A stretch of 64,000 nt of DNA from Streptomyces sp. ITFR-21 (GTDB lineage Bacteria; Actinomycetota; Actinomycetes; Streptomycetales; Streptomycetaceae). The notes below the pieces were generated by a model. It worked only from the letters and a program-made list of their open reading frames with translations, was not told where the DNA came from and searched no databases. Each line of letters begins with the position of its first letter. Position 1 is the stretch's first letter. The position numbers were made by a program, and so were the translations under genes. Shown piece by piece: positions 57,201-62,492 of the stretch. The stretch spans positions 930,001-994,000 of the forward strand of contig NZ_CP134605.1 of the NCBI RefSeq assembly GCF_031844685.1. Direction: 5' to 3'.

Positions 57201-57604
57201 GCACCCAGTCGCACTGCACCACCTACTCGTGCGTCGCGATAACCCGCACCTGCGACAGCAAGCACAGATGCTCGATCAACATCTGGATATCGTTCCGCAA
57301 GAAATTCCGAACGGCCTGGATCGAGACCTTCACCTGGTCGTTCTACAGCAACGGCTTCTACGTGAAGAAGAACACGTACTCCCACTCGGAGTTCGGCACC
57401 TACCGGTTCCACGGCTACTGGTACACCAACCGGGACAGCAAGGGGCGTGGATCGTTCTGGTGCATCAAGGGCTGGGTCAGCTGCTGGCTCGACCCCGGTG
57501 ACACCGTTCTGGTCGAAGCCCATGGCATCGCCTGGCTCCTGGGCGGCATCAAGGTCTATTACAGTCTCGGCCAGTCCTTTTCAGGCGGGGGGCGCTACAC
57601 GTAG
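51275..57604 (+). CDS. Secreted Rhs/YD-repeat protein, candidate polymorphic toxin
   Basis: 2109 residues, ATG at 51275 four bases after GGAGGAG. An N-terminal signal/anchor (LTRSLASVLVMALAVGALDG...) suggests Sec export. Then: a beta-rich region to ~310; a DNRLRE-type domain (~320-510: FDTYVQQGVTTDESTDTELD to SSESVVSQWKRFNSANA); fibronectin-like segments (~520-800); and a long YD-repeat shell (YDSSGRLREAWDPR, YDRFGNTVRSL, YDDQGRVTKSSSP, YDTAGRQTTVTVTGG, YDAFGRTTAMPGA). The core-closing motif is MGVRPYAPAIGRFLTTDPVA, then NAYEYACADPQNNSDLTG. The last 139 residues (57185-57601) are unlike the rest: six Cys, many Trp/Tyr/Phe and basic residues, no catalytic motif I know. In Rhs proteins this tail is the toxin. 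The tail is lower in GC than the core. Confidence 0.88.
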   Translation: MSRRGGAWHARAWPSPGWGLTRSLASVLVMALAVGALDGAKAAIAAPGKPVRHEKASARYASSAADIPSARVAARLSGRRVEALSERTETSTTWVNADGSLTSEIYAGPIRFRRDGKWRAVDLDLVAAADGSVAPEGHPEGLKLAGGGGTVVRSLAAGRSAAARDLVTLGSGDQRIALQWKGGLPTPVLNGTRATYPGAIPGGDVVVEATRTGFEQFVDIDQRPAQDGYAYTLPLKAKRLTAKQLADGSVVFTDAKGHKQATMPAPVMWDAAVDPASGLHTHRAPVKLQVVKDGVDKGAVDLVFTPDAAFLADPATKFPVTVDPSTGAMSNLFDTYVQQGVTTDESTDTELDLGNPGTTNSDGTPRTARSFITWNTAPFSNALVSSATLSLWNFHSGNTDCAAYPWEVWATGAPSTSSRWTAQPTWNEKEATSTQTRGNPACTGSPDGWVPADVTNLAQVWASAQNATSSMGLRASSESVVSQWKRFNSANAATNPPKLVVTYNYRPKNGSDPQAGPPFFKGTGAMWFTNTTTPTLRDTFADPNNDKVQGTFQVADNTTGTQVGSNLASAFVPAGKPVSVTVPSGLLTNGKVYKFRSTSYDGTSYNLGWGPYTTFTVDTAAPSAPVSITSTDYPAMSWVKGTGQPGMFTVAPPSGEQTGLEWSIDDGENWNSVATGGATTPVTITVTPQQAGTQTLQVRTTDRADNKSEALEYDFHVGPGAITQPDDGTSTAARLPLAAEADSSKYTAVTFSWRRGDATAWSPVPVGDITVAGAPLSAWPVALSTGKSPALTWNATHTVDPDGSVQVRADFTGPSAAATSSDPVDVVVDRTADYADTDEIGPGSLNLLTGEFTLSGTDASVFDMSVSRTASSRSPQAGAQQEGQAAIFGKEWLAGTKAKKVDSDYTQIVKTSATSLTVTRADGSKVSFTSLSAGGWKPQTGDEDLTLTGSFSASNFVLSDTFGIVTTFTKVSGSSTTWTISSALADGLANSTTTTVSETAPGGTLSRPKQIIAANSATTVAACAANPATKGCRVLDFVYATATTATSTTTGDYSEQVSSLRLWATAPGASASTATPLAQYAYDSSGRLREAWDPRITPSLKTLYTYDSVGRVATVTPAGELPFTFAYGNAGGTPASGDGMLVSVSRPTLTPGSASATNGTATTSVVYGVPLTGAKAPIDLSASAAAAWGQSDLPTDGTAIFPADQVPSDHGGSSLAATSYTRADLHYLDVSGREVDSAAPGGHVEVSQYDRFGNTVRSLTAANRALALGTSTQQQQQLTELGIINLPSRERAQLLSSTSVYNTEGNQELETFGPIHAITLQSDLVSSGTTYATAGTQVIARQHTLNTYDEGRPTDGTATVADMETRQTTGAQPRSWPTLLADSRVTTTGYDWVKGLATTAVQDPTGLALTTRTAYDDQGRVTKSSSPASNGADAGTTISTYYSADGTAPCGQHPEWADELCQTSSAAPTTGGGTNPADRPVTTTEYGLYGQPVKTTVSAGGSTRTTTIGYDTAGRQTTVTVTGGLGTALTATTTHYDPSIGLPNEQDAATGEKLTSSFDQLGRTIAYTDTDGSITTTRYDALDRPTSVTDSAPSTTTYTYDTAIDPRGAATSMTDSAAGSFTARYDDNGNIATQTLPGGYTFTQERDTTDTPVSRVYTRTSDNTVVLSDGITTTVNGQTATHTGTPGITAAQDYTYDSAGRLNGVHDSTPDGVCTTRSYTLDRNSNRTGLATTASAVNEDCPSAGTAVISRYDSADRLVNTGYTYDAFGRTTAMPGASLAYYTNDLLQQETAGTQRQTWTLDPAQRYRTTTTETNAAGTWTANVTRTNHYDSDSDSPRWITEGTAGPVTRNVTALDDSLAATTSAGQIVLQLSNLHGDVNLQLPLDASVAPVVQDTDEYGNPRSASTARYGWHGAEQRSAETPTGIILMGVRPYAPAIGRFLTTDPVAGGSCNAYEYACADPQNNSDLTGTSTKSRTQSHCTTYSCVAITRTCDSKHRCSINIWISFRKKFRTAWIETFTWSFYSNGFYVKKNTYSHSEFGTYRFHGYWYTNRDSKGRGSFWCIKGWVSCWLDPGDTVLVEAHGIAWLLGGIKVYYSLGQSFSGGGRYT

Positions 57605-57666
57605 CCATCATTGAGGCCACCTCGGGTCAGCGGGGGAGGCCAACCTCATAGACTGCACGGAAAACA

Positions 57667-57700
57667 GGTGCGGTCCGGCCGGGCACGGCCGGACCGCACC
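57667..57700 (+). terminator. Strong hairpin between the Rhs gene and the next gene
   Basis: Perfect 15-bp arms (57667-57681 and 57686-57700, GGTGCGGTCCGGCCG type) with a GGCA loop, 63 bp after the Rhs stop and 33 bp before the GTG of the following gene. Confidence 0.85.
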
Positions 57701-57732
57701 CTCCCGTCCCCGAGGACAGATATGGAAGAGCT

Positions 57733-58263
57733 GTGGCAGCGAAGCACCGCCCAGGCGACATGGACTCCGACCCGGCATTCACCGCCTGGCGGTCCCACCT
57801 CGAGGACTTCCTCGACCTCGACAGCCGCCACAGCGATGCTCGCCAGTGGCTGTGGGAGATCTTCACAACGCACGGGAGCATGCCTGATGAGCTGCTCGCG
57901 CCGCTCGTTCTCGACCGACGCCGGCAGCTGACGGAAGACGCCTTGACGGCCCTCCTCGGCGAAGCCTCAACCGACCTCGGGCGCTCCGTCGAACTGCACC
58001 CGATGATCACCCTCCCGGACCAACGGGAGACGACCGGCCAAGTCGTCGTCTACATCGACGAGATCCTCTCGATCTCGCGTCTCGGGGTCTTCCAAGCGAT
58101 CGCAGACGCCGTGCAGACCTACATCGGAGAACGGCTTCACCTCGTCTGGCCGGTGTGCGAAGAACACCACGTGGGAACCCATCCCGCTCCGACAGATTCC
58201 GGGGTGGACTGGAGGTGCTCCATCGGCGACCACACTGCCCGGACCAGCTTCGCTCCCGTATAA
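57733..58263 (+). CDS. Small unknown protein, possible immunity partner
   Basis: 176 residues from the GTG at 57733 (GGAAGAG upstream) or 167 from the ATG at 57760 (MDSDPAFTAWRSHLEDFLDL). Acidic and soluble; the N-terminal half is helical, and the C-terminal part VWPVCEEHHVGTHPAPTDSG then VDWRCSIGDH has a C-x3-H ... C-x4-H pattern like the small zinc-knuckle ends of some actinobacterial orphan proteins. I do not recognise the family. Position directly behind the variable tail of an Rhs protein is where immunity genes lie, but a strong hairpin separates the two, so it would need its own promoter or read-through. Confidence 0.6.
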   Translation: MAAKHRPGDMDSDPAFTAWRSHLEDFLDLDSRHSDARQWLWEIFTTHGSMPDELLAPLVLDRRRQLTEDALTALLGEASTDLGRSVELHPMITLPDQRETTGQVVVYIDEILSISRLGVFQAIADAVQTYIGERLHLVWPVCEEHHVGTHPAPTDSGVDWRCSIGDHTARTSFAPV

Positions 58264-58338
58264 GGGATCTCTTCGTGCTAGTACCGGAAAGCACTCAGCC
58301 CTGTAGTGAAGTTTCCCCGTGATCTCGGACACTCGTTG

Positions 58339-59220
58339 TTACGCGGCGTGGGTGTGTCGTTGTCGGGTCTCGTGCGGGGTCAGGTAGCCCCAGGTGGGGT
58401 GTTTGCGTAGTCGGCGGCTGTTGTAGAAGGTCTCGATGTAGGAGAACACCGCGGCTCGGGTGGTGGCCCGGTCGGGCCAGGTTCGGGTGCCGATCTCGGC
58501 CTTCAGGACCGCCCAGAAGCTCTCGGCGGCAGCGTTGTCATAGCACGAGCCGGTGCGTCCGGTGCTCGCTCTCATGCCCAGGCTGGCTATCTCGCTGCGG
58601 AATTGGGTTGAGGTGTATTCGCTGCCGCGGTCTGTGTGCGCGATGCAACCGGGCTCCAGGCGGCTGCGTCCGTGGGCCATGCGCAGGGCGTCGATGACCA
58701 GGTCGGCGCGGTGGTGGTCGGCCATCGACCAGCCGACGACCTCGCGGGTGGCCAGGTCCAGCCAGCTGGCCAGGTAGAGCCAGCCCTGCTCGGTGGGCAG
58801 GTAGGTGATGTCGCCGACCAGGCGGGTTCCGGGGCGGGCAGCGGTGAAGTCACGGCTGATCAGGTCCGGTGCGGGCCGGGCCTTGTTGTCCGGGCGGGTC
58901 AGCGACCGGCGCCGGCGGCGGGTGATCCCGGCGATGCCTCGTTCGCGCATCCGCCGCTCGACACGCTTGCGGTTCACGCCGTGGCCCAGCCGCCGCAACT
59001 CGGCGTGGACGCGCGGGACGCCGTAGGCGCCCCTGGAAGCCAGGTGGACCACGGTGATGTCGTGCGCGAGCGCATCGTCGGCACGCAGGCGCGCACGCCG
59101 GGCTTGTTCGCCGTCGGCCCAGGCGTAGAAGGAGGAGCGGTGCACGCCGAGGATGCGGCACAGCAAGGAGACCGGGTAGGAGGCCTTCTCCGCCGCGGTG
59201 AACCGGTAGACCTCGCTCAC
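58339..59220 (-). CDS. IS3 family transposase OrfB (integrase catalytic core)
   Basis: 293 residues. HTH_21 N-terminal (KASYPVSLLCRILGVHRSSF), then the rve domain with a full DDE set: Asp in RLVGDITYLPTEQGWLYLAS, Asp in CIAHTDRGSEYTSTQFRSEI, Glu in SCYDNAAAESFWAVLKAEI. The C-terminus IETFYNSRRLRKHPTWGYLT is typical. Its nominal GTG overlaps the orfA stop; in IS3 elements the working enzyme is usually an OrfAB fusion made by -1 frameshifting. Confidence 0.95.
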   Translation of the reverse strand: MSEVYRFTAAEKASYPVSLLCRILGVHRSSFYAWADGEQARRARLRADDALAHDITVVHLASRGAYGVPRVHAELRRLGHGVNRKRVERRMRERGIAGITRRRRRSLTRPDNKARPAPDLISRDFTAARPGTRLVGDITYLPTEQGWLYLASWLDLATREVVGWSMADHHRADLVIDALRMAHGRSRLEPGCIAHTDRGSEYTSTQFRSEIASLGMRASTGRTGSCYDNAAAESFWAVLKAEIGTRTWPDRATTRAAVFSYIETFYNSRRLRKHPTWGYLTPHETRQRHTHAA

Positions 59221-59516
59221 CGGTCGCTCTCCCGCGCGAAGAAGGCCGTCGCTTTTTTCAGGACCTCGATGGTCTTCTGCTGTTCGAGGTTCTGCCGGCG
59301 CAGGCGGCGCAGTTCCTCGTGCTCAGCGCTGGTCAGCTCGCCCGGACTGCCCTCACCGCGGTCGACCTTGTCCTGCTTGACCCAAGCCCGCAGACCCTCC
59401 GGGCTGACCCCCAGGTCCCGGGCCACCTCGGTGACCGTCTTGCTGGAGGAGCGGGCCAACGCCACCGCGTCCCGCTTGAACTCCTCCGAGTACCGCTTGC
59501 CCTGCTTGTTGCTCAC
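59217..59516 (-). CDS. IS3 family transposase OrfA (helix-turn-helix)
   Basis: 99 residues: MSNKQGKRYSEEFKRDAVAL, SSSKTVTEVARDLGVSPEGL (helix-turn-helix) and a C-terminal leucine-zipper helix LRRLRRQNLEQQKTIEVLKK ATAFFARE. It binds the IS ends. The frame overlaps orfB by 4 bp. The slippery AAAAAAG lies in the VLKKA codons. Confidence 0.95.
   Translation of the reverse strand: MSNKQGKRYSEEFKRDAVALARSSSKTVTEVARDLGVSPEGLRAWVKQDKVDRGEGSPGELTSAEHEELRRLRRQNLEQQKTIEVLKKATAFFARESDR
59252..59258 (-). other. Programmed -1 frameshift heptamer A-AAA-AAG
   Basis: On the minus strand the codons CTG AAA AAA GCG of orfA contain AAAAAAG, 33 bp before the orfA stop. OrfB is in the -1 frame, as required for an OrfAB fusion. 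Confidence 0.75.
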
Positions 59517-59584
59517 CTGGCTTCTACTTCCTCTGGAACCTCACGTCCCAGTTTCCAGGTGTCCAAGTCAACGGGGAAGCTTCA

Positions 59585-59891
59585 ACGTCGGCGTCTCCCC
59601 CTGTAGGTGACAACGGGTAGACAAAACGAGCCGGTCCGTCGGACGCAATTCAGATGGCGGCTCAGCCTTAACGTCGGCGACAAGAACTGACGCCTCGTCA
59701 CAGAAGTCAGCATGAGGTCAGCATCAGGTCTGGCACGCCTGGATACAAACCATCACACCCGCGATTCGCCGAACCGATCGGGCCACGCCCCAGTACACCT
59801 TCAGAATCAGGGTCGATGACGTCTCGATACCATCCCGGCACTGCCGTAGGTCGACGAGCCATGGTGGCTTCTCTGGTCAAAAAAGCACAGG
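59585..59891. other. Right end of the element with arm-type repeats
   Basis: 307 bp between the IS3-family element and the pirin stop, without a recognisable gene and lower in GC than the flanks. GTCAGCA occurs at 59706-59712 and 59717-59723, again 11 bp apart, as near attL. Likely the second arm region of the integrative element. Confidence 0.55.
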
Positions 59892-60860
59892 TCAGCGCTC
59901 CCGGCCGCGCGGTTTCAGCGGAGTTGACGGGAGGGCCGGCGCCGTCAGACGCTCGCCGTTGTAGCCGTGGACCTCGCCGAAGCGATCGCCCTTGTGCCAG
60001 TCCTCACGGGCTCTTCTGATGTCATCAGCAGATCGTCCCACGAAGTTCCACCACATGAGGAGGTGCTCCTCGAAGGGCTCGCCGCCCAGCAGCACCAGGG
60101 AGCTGGGGGTGTCGGCGGCCAGCGGGAGGGCGCTGCGGCCGGCGCCGAGGTAGAGCAGGGAACCGGGGGCGAGGCGGACGCCGTCGACCTCGGCCGCACC
60201 GGACATGGTCAGGGCCGCGTACTCGAAGTCCGGCTGGAGCGGCAGCCGGGCGCGGGTGCCGGCGGCCAGGTCGACGTCGGCGCCGACGAGGGGCGAGTAG
60301 GTCGTACCGGGAGACCGCGCGCCGTCGAGTTCGCCGAGGATGACGGTGGCCCGCAGACCGTTGCCGCCGCTGATCTCGGGCAGCCCGGCGTGGTGCTCGA
60401 AGGCGGGCGCGCAGTGCCGGTCGGCGTCCGGGAGCGCCACCCACAGCTGGGCGCCGTGCAGAGAGCGGGCGTGCTCGCGGGGGGACTCCTCGCTGTGCGC
60501 GATCGCCCGCCCGGACGTCATCAGCCCCAGCTCGCGGGGACGTACCGTCTGCTCGCTGCCGAGGCTGTCGCGGTGCAGCACCTCGCCCTCGTGCAGCCAG
60601 CTCACCGTCTGCAGACCGATGTGCGGGTGCGGCGGCACCTGCATACCGGGCTGCCGGGCGATGTCGTCGGGCCCGTAATGGTCGATGAAACACCAGGCGC
60701 CGACCATCCGGCGGCCGAGGTTCGGCAGTAGCCGGCGGACCTCGGTGCTCTCCCCGAGGGCGACGGTACGGGCGGCGAGCAGTTCGCGGACCGGGGCGGC
60801 GGACACGTCCTCGCGTCCGCCGCACTCCGTGGCCGCCGGTTTCACGTCGAGGTTGCTCAT
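59892..60860 (-). CDS. Pirin family protein (apparently chimeric 3' end)
   Basis: 322 residues, ATG at 60860. Bicupin of the pirin family: the metal motif PPHPHIGLQTVSWLHEGEVL H-RDSLGSEQTVRP (His-x-His ... His, Glu), GAQLWVALPDADRHCAPAFE, and the C-terminal cupin LYLGAGRSALPLAADTPSSL VLLGGEPFEEHLLMWWNFVG. Relatives include YhhW-type quercetin dioxygenases and redox-linked regulators. Codons up to the ATG of MWWNF (60056) are typical for the genome. After it they include tandem AGA-AGA, TCA, ACT and AAA, and the stretch is the duplicate of the fragment at 49067. So the last ~54 codons probably came with the integrative element and restored the gene. Confidence 0.9.
   Translation of the reverse strand: MSNLDVKPAATECGGREDVSAAPVRELLAARTVALGESTEVRRLLPNLGRRMVGAWCFIDHYGPDDIARQPGMQVPPHPHIGLQTVSWLHEGEVLHRDSLGSEQTVRPRELGLMTSGRAIAHSEESPREHARSLHGAQLWVALPDADRHCAPAFEHHAGLPEISGGNGLRATVILGELDGARSPGTTYSPLVGADVDLAAGTRARLPLQPDFEYAALTMSGAAEVDGVRLAPGSLLYLGAGRSALPLAADTPSSLVLLGGEPFEEHLLMWWNFVGRSADDIRRAREDWHKGDRFGEVHGYNGERLTAPALPSTPLKPRGRER
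60041..60056. other. Right core attachment site (attR)
   Basis: CGAAGTTCCACCACAT within the intact pirin gene; the direct copy of 49216-49231. The junction between typical and atypical codon use of pirin falls here. Confidence 0.7.
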
Positions 60861-60897
60861 GCCCCGATCATGCCCCGCCCGGTGCGTGGAGCGGGAG

Positions 60898-61071
60898 TCA
60901 CATCGCCGGGTGGACGCCGTGCACCAGGTCCCACGCCTCGCTGGTGTACATCTCGCGGTCCCCCACCGTCAGCTCGGGGAAGTAGTCCTTGAGCCGGGTG
61001 ACGACCTGCTGCTCCGATGCGTGGCAGTCCCGCAGCAGGGGGTTCGCCTTGCGCACAACGTCGGCTTCCAT
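60898..61071 (-). CDS. Small hypothetical protein
   Basis: 57 residues, ATG at 61071 with GAGGGG 8 bp upstream: MEADVVRKANPLLRDCHASE, then QQVVTRLKDYFPELTVGDRE and MYTSEAWDLVHGVHPAM. Acidic, helical, no signal peptide. I do not recognise it. Stop lies 37 bp from the pirin start on the same strand, so the two may be cotranscribed. The 295-bp region to the divergent thaumatin-like gene holds no other gene. Confidence 0.5.
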   Translation of the reverse strand: MEADVVRKANPLLRDCHASEQQVVTRLKDYFPELTVGDREMYTSEAWDLVHGVHPAM

Positions 61072-61366
61072 GCGTCTCGCCCCTCGCAGACTTCCGCGGG
61101 CCCCACTCCCTCGGACGGAACCCATGATGACTCTCCGAATGTCATTGTTCGGGTCATGGTTGGTCCTGGCTCTGCAAAAGATCCACCGCGTTTCCCCGAC
61201 TCGCCGGGCCGCCTCGCGCGCACTCAGCTCAAACGGGCGGTGATCTGCTGGAACGAGCCGCCGGAGACATCCCCGGCCGCGGCTTCCGGCGCGCCGGCAC
61301 GGGCGCAGGGCGGCCCGCCGCGGCGGATTTACGTTATCGGGGCGGAGCGCGGCCGGTCTCCGGTGC

Positions 61367-62410
61367 ATGAGGTATGGAACGGCACGCAGCCGGCACCGGG
61401 CGCGGCCCTCGCGGGTTTGGGTGGTGGCGGCCGTGGTCGCCGCCGTGGCGGCGGTCGCGGTGATCGTCTGGCCGTCCGGTCCGGAGCGGTCACCGGGCGC
61501 GAACGAGCGGAGCGCGGTCGGCGCCGGCCCGTCGGCGGCGTCCTCCAACGGCCCCGGGTCGGAGCTGGACCGCTCGGCCCGCCCGAGCCCGACGGGCGAG
61601 GCGCAGTCCACCCCGGGCAAGCTGCCGAAGCCGGCCGGGAACGCGGCGGCCGCGCCGCGCGGCATCACGAAGAAGGCCGCGCCGAGGAAGCCGACGGCCA
61701 CCACCGCCCCACCGCCCGCCGCGATGCCCGCCGCCCCGGCCGGACAGCGCAGCATCACCCTGGTCAACCGGACCCAGCAGGTCGTGTGGGCCGTCGTCAC
61801 CGACTCCCCCGCCTATCCCGGGGGCCGCAGGCTCCAGCCCGGCCAGAGCACGTCGCTGACCGTCGGCAACTCCTGGGGCGGGCGGATCTGGGGCCGCACC
61901 GGCTGCGCGGGCGATGCCTCGGGGTCCTGCCTGACCGGCGACTGCACCACCGGCTGCGGCGGGCCGACCACCCCGACCACGCTCGGCGAGTTCACCCTGA
62001 ACTCCTTCGACGGCATGGACTTCTACGACGTCAGCATGGTCGACGGCTCCAACCTGCCGATGTACATCAACGTCTCGCACAGCACCGGCAGCGACCCGCT
62101 GACCGCCGACGGCTGCTACAAGGGCGCCTGCACCCAGCCGGTCGACTGCCCGGCCGCGATGGAGGCGAGGAACGACGACGGGCAGGTCATCGGCTGCAAG
62201 CCGCCCTGCGCCGCGTTCGGCGGCGACACCTATTGCTGCCGGGGCGCCTGGGCCGGGCGGGAGAACTGCGTGCCGTCCAAGTGGCCCGTGGACTACACCC
62301 AGGTCTTCAAGAAGGCCGAGCCGTACGCGTACTCCTACGCCTTCGACGACTCCGCCACCATGGCCTGCAAGGGGGGCTGCTATTACCGTGTCACCTTCGG
62401 CACCAGTTAA
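61367..62410 (+). CDS. Membrane-anchored thaumatin-like protein
   Basis: 347 residues, ATG at 61367. A short basic N-terminus, one membrane segment (RVWVVAAVVAAVAAVAVIVW), then a ~90-residue Pro/Ala/Ser linker and a thaumatin-type beta-barrel from ~126: SITLVNRTQQVVWAVVT, LTVGNSWGGRIWGRTGC, PTTLGEFTLNSFDGMDFYDV, SMVDGSNLPMYINV, and the Cys-rich part CKPPCAAFGGDTYCCRGAWA to KGGCYYRVTFGTS. Fourteen or more Cys fit the disulfide pattern, and the acidic cleft residues around GMDFYDVSMVDG are present. Thaumatin-like proteins bind or hydrolyse beta-glucans, so an extracellular antifungal or glucan-binding role is possible. Confidence 0.88.
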   Translation: MRYGTARSRHRARPSRVWVVAAVVAAVAAVAVIVWPSGPERSPGANERSAVGAGPSAASSNGPGSELDRSARPSPTGEAQSTPGKLPKPAGNAAAAPRGITKKAAPRKPTATTAPPPAAMPAAPAGQRSITLVNRTQQVVWAVVTDSPAYPGGRRLQPGQSTSLTVGNSWGGRIWGRTGCAGDASGSCLTGDCTTGCGGPTTPTTLGEFTLNSFDGMDFYDVSMVDGSNLPMYINVSHSTGSDPLTADGCYKGACTQPVDCPAAMEARNDDGQVIGCKPPCAAFGGDTYCCRGAWAGRENCVPSKWPVDYTQVFKKAEPYAYSYAFDDSATMACKGGCYYRVTFGTS

Positions 62411-62492
62411 CGCCCTCGAAGGCCCCCGCCCGCTCATCCCGGCCGCTCGCCCTTGCCGCAAGGCCCGCGCCCGCGCCGGTCAGCCGCGCCGG

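Larger units (their letters stand above)
58307..59584. mobile_element. IS3-family insertion sequence
   Basis: Imperfect terminal repeats: 58307-58332 (TGAAGTTTCCCCGTGATCTC...) and the complement of 59559-59584 (TGAAGCTTCCCCGTTGACTT...) match at about 20 of 26 positions. It contains orfA and orfB with an A6G slippery heptamer. No clear target duplication is visible, so ends could be off by a few bases. Confidence 0.8.
49216..60056. mobile_element. Putative integrative element in the 3' end of a pirin gene
   Basis: A 10.8-kb segment bounded by direct copies of CGAAGTTCCACCACAT. Evidence for an integrated element: a displaced native pirin 3' end on the left; an intact pirin gene on the right whose last ~50 codons are atypical; the beginning of an integrase gene next to the left boundary; GTCAGCA-N4-GTCAGCA near both ends; and lower-GC content with accessory genes (Rhs-type protein, small unknown gene, two insertion sequences). 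The integrase is destroyed by the IS701-family insertion, so it should no longer move by itself. No replication or transfer gene is present; it may be a deletion remnant of a larger element. Confidence 0.68.

Noticed and set aside
57127..57501. Alternative plus-strand frame across the Rhs tail
   Set aside because: Overlaps the tail in another frame with Arg/Gln/Leu/His bias and has no ribosome site.
56054..57523. 489-codon minus-strand frame opposite the Rhs gene
   Set aside because: Val/Gly/Ala-rich shadow without motif; the plus strand has clear YD repeats.
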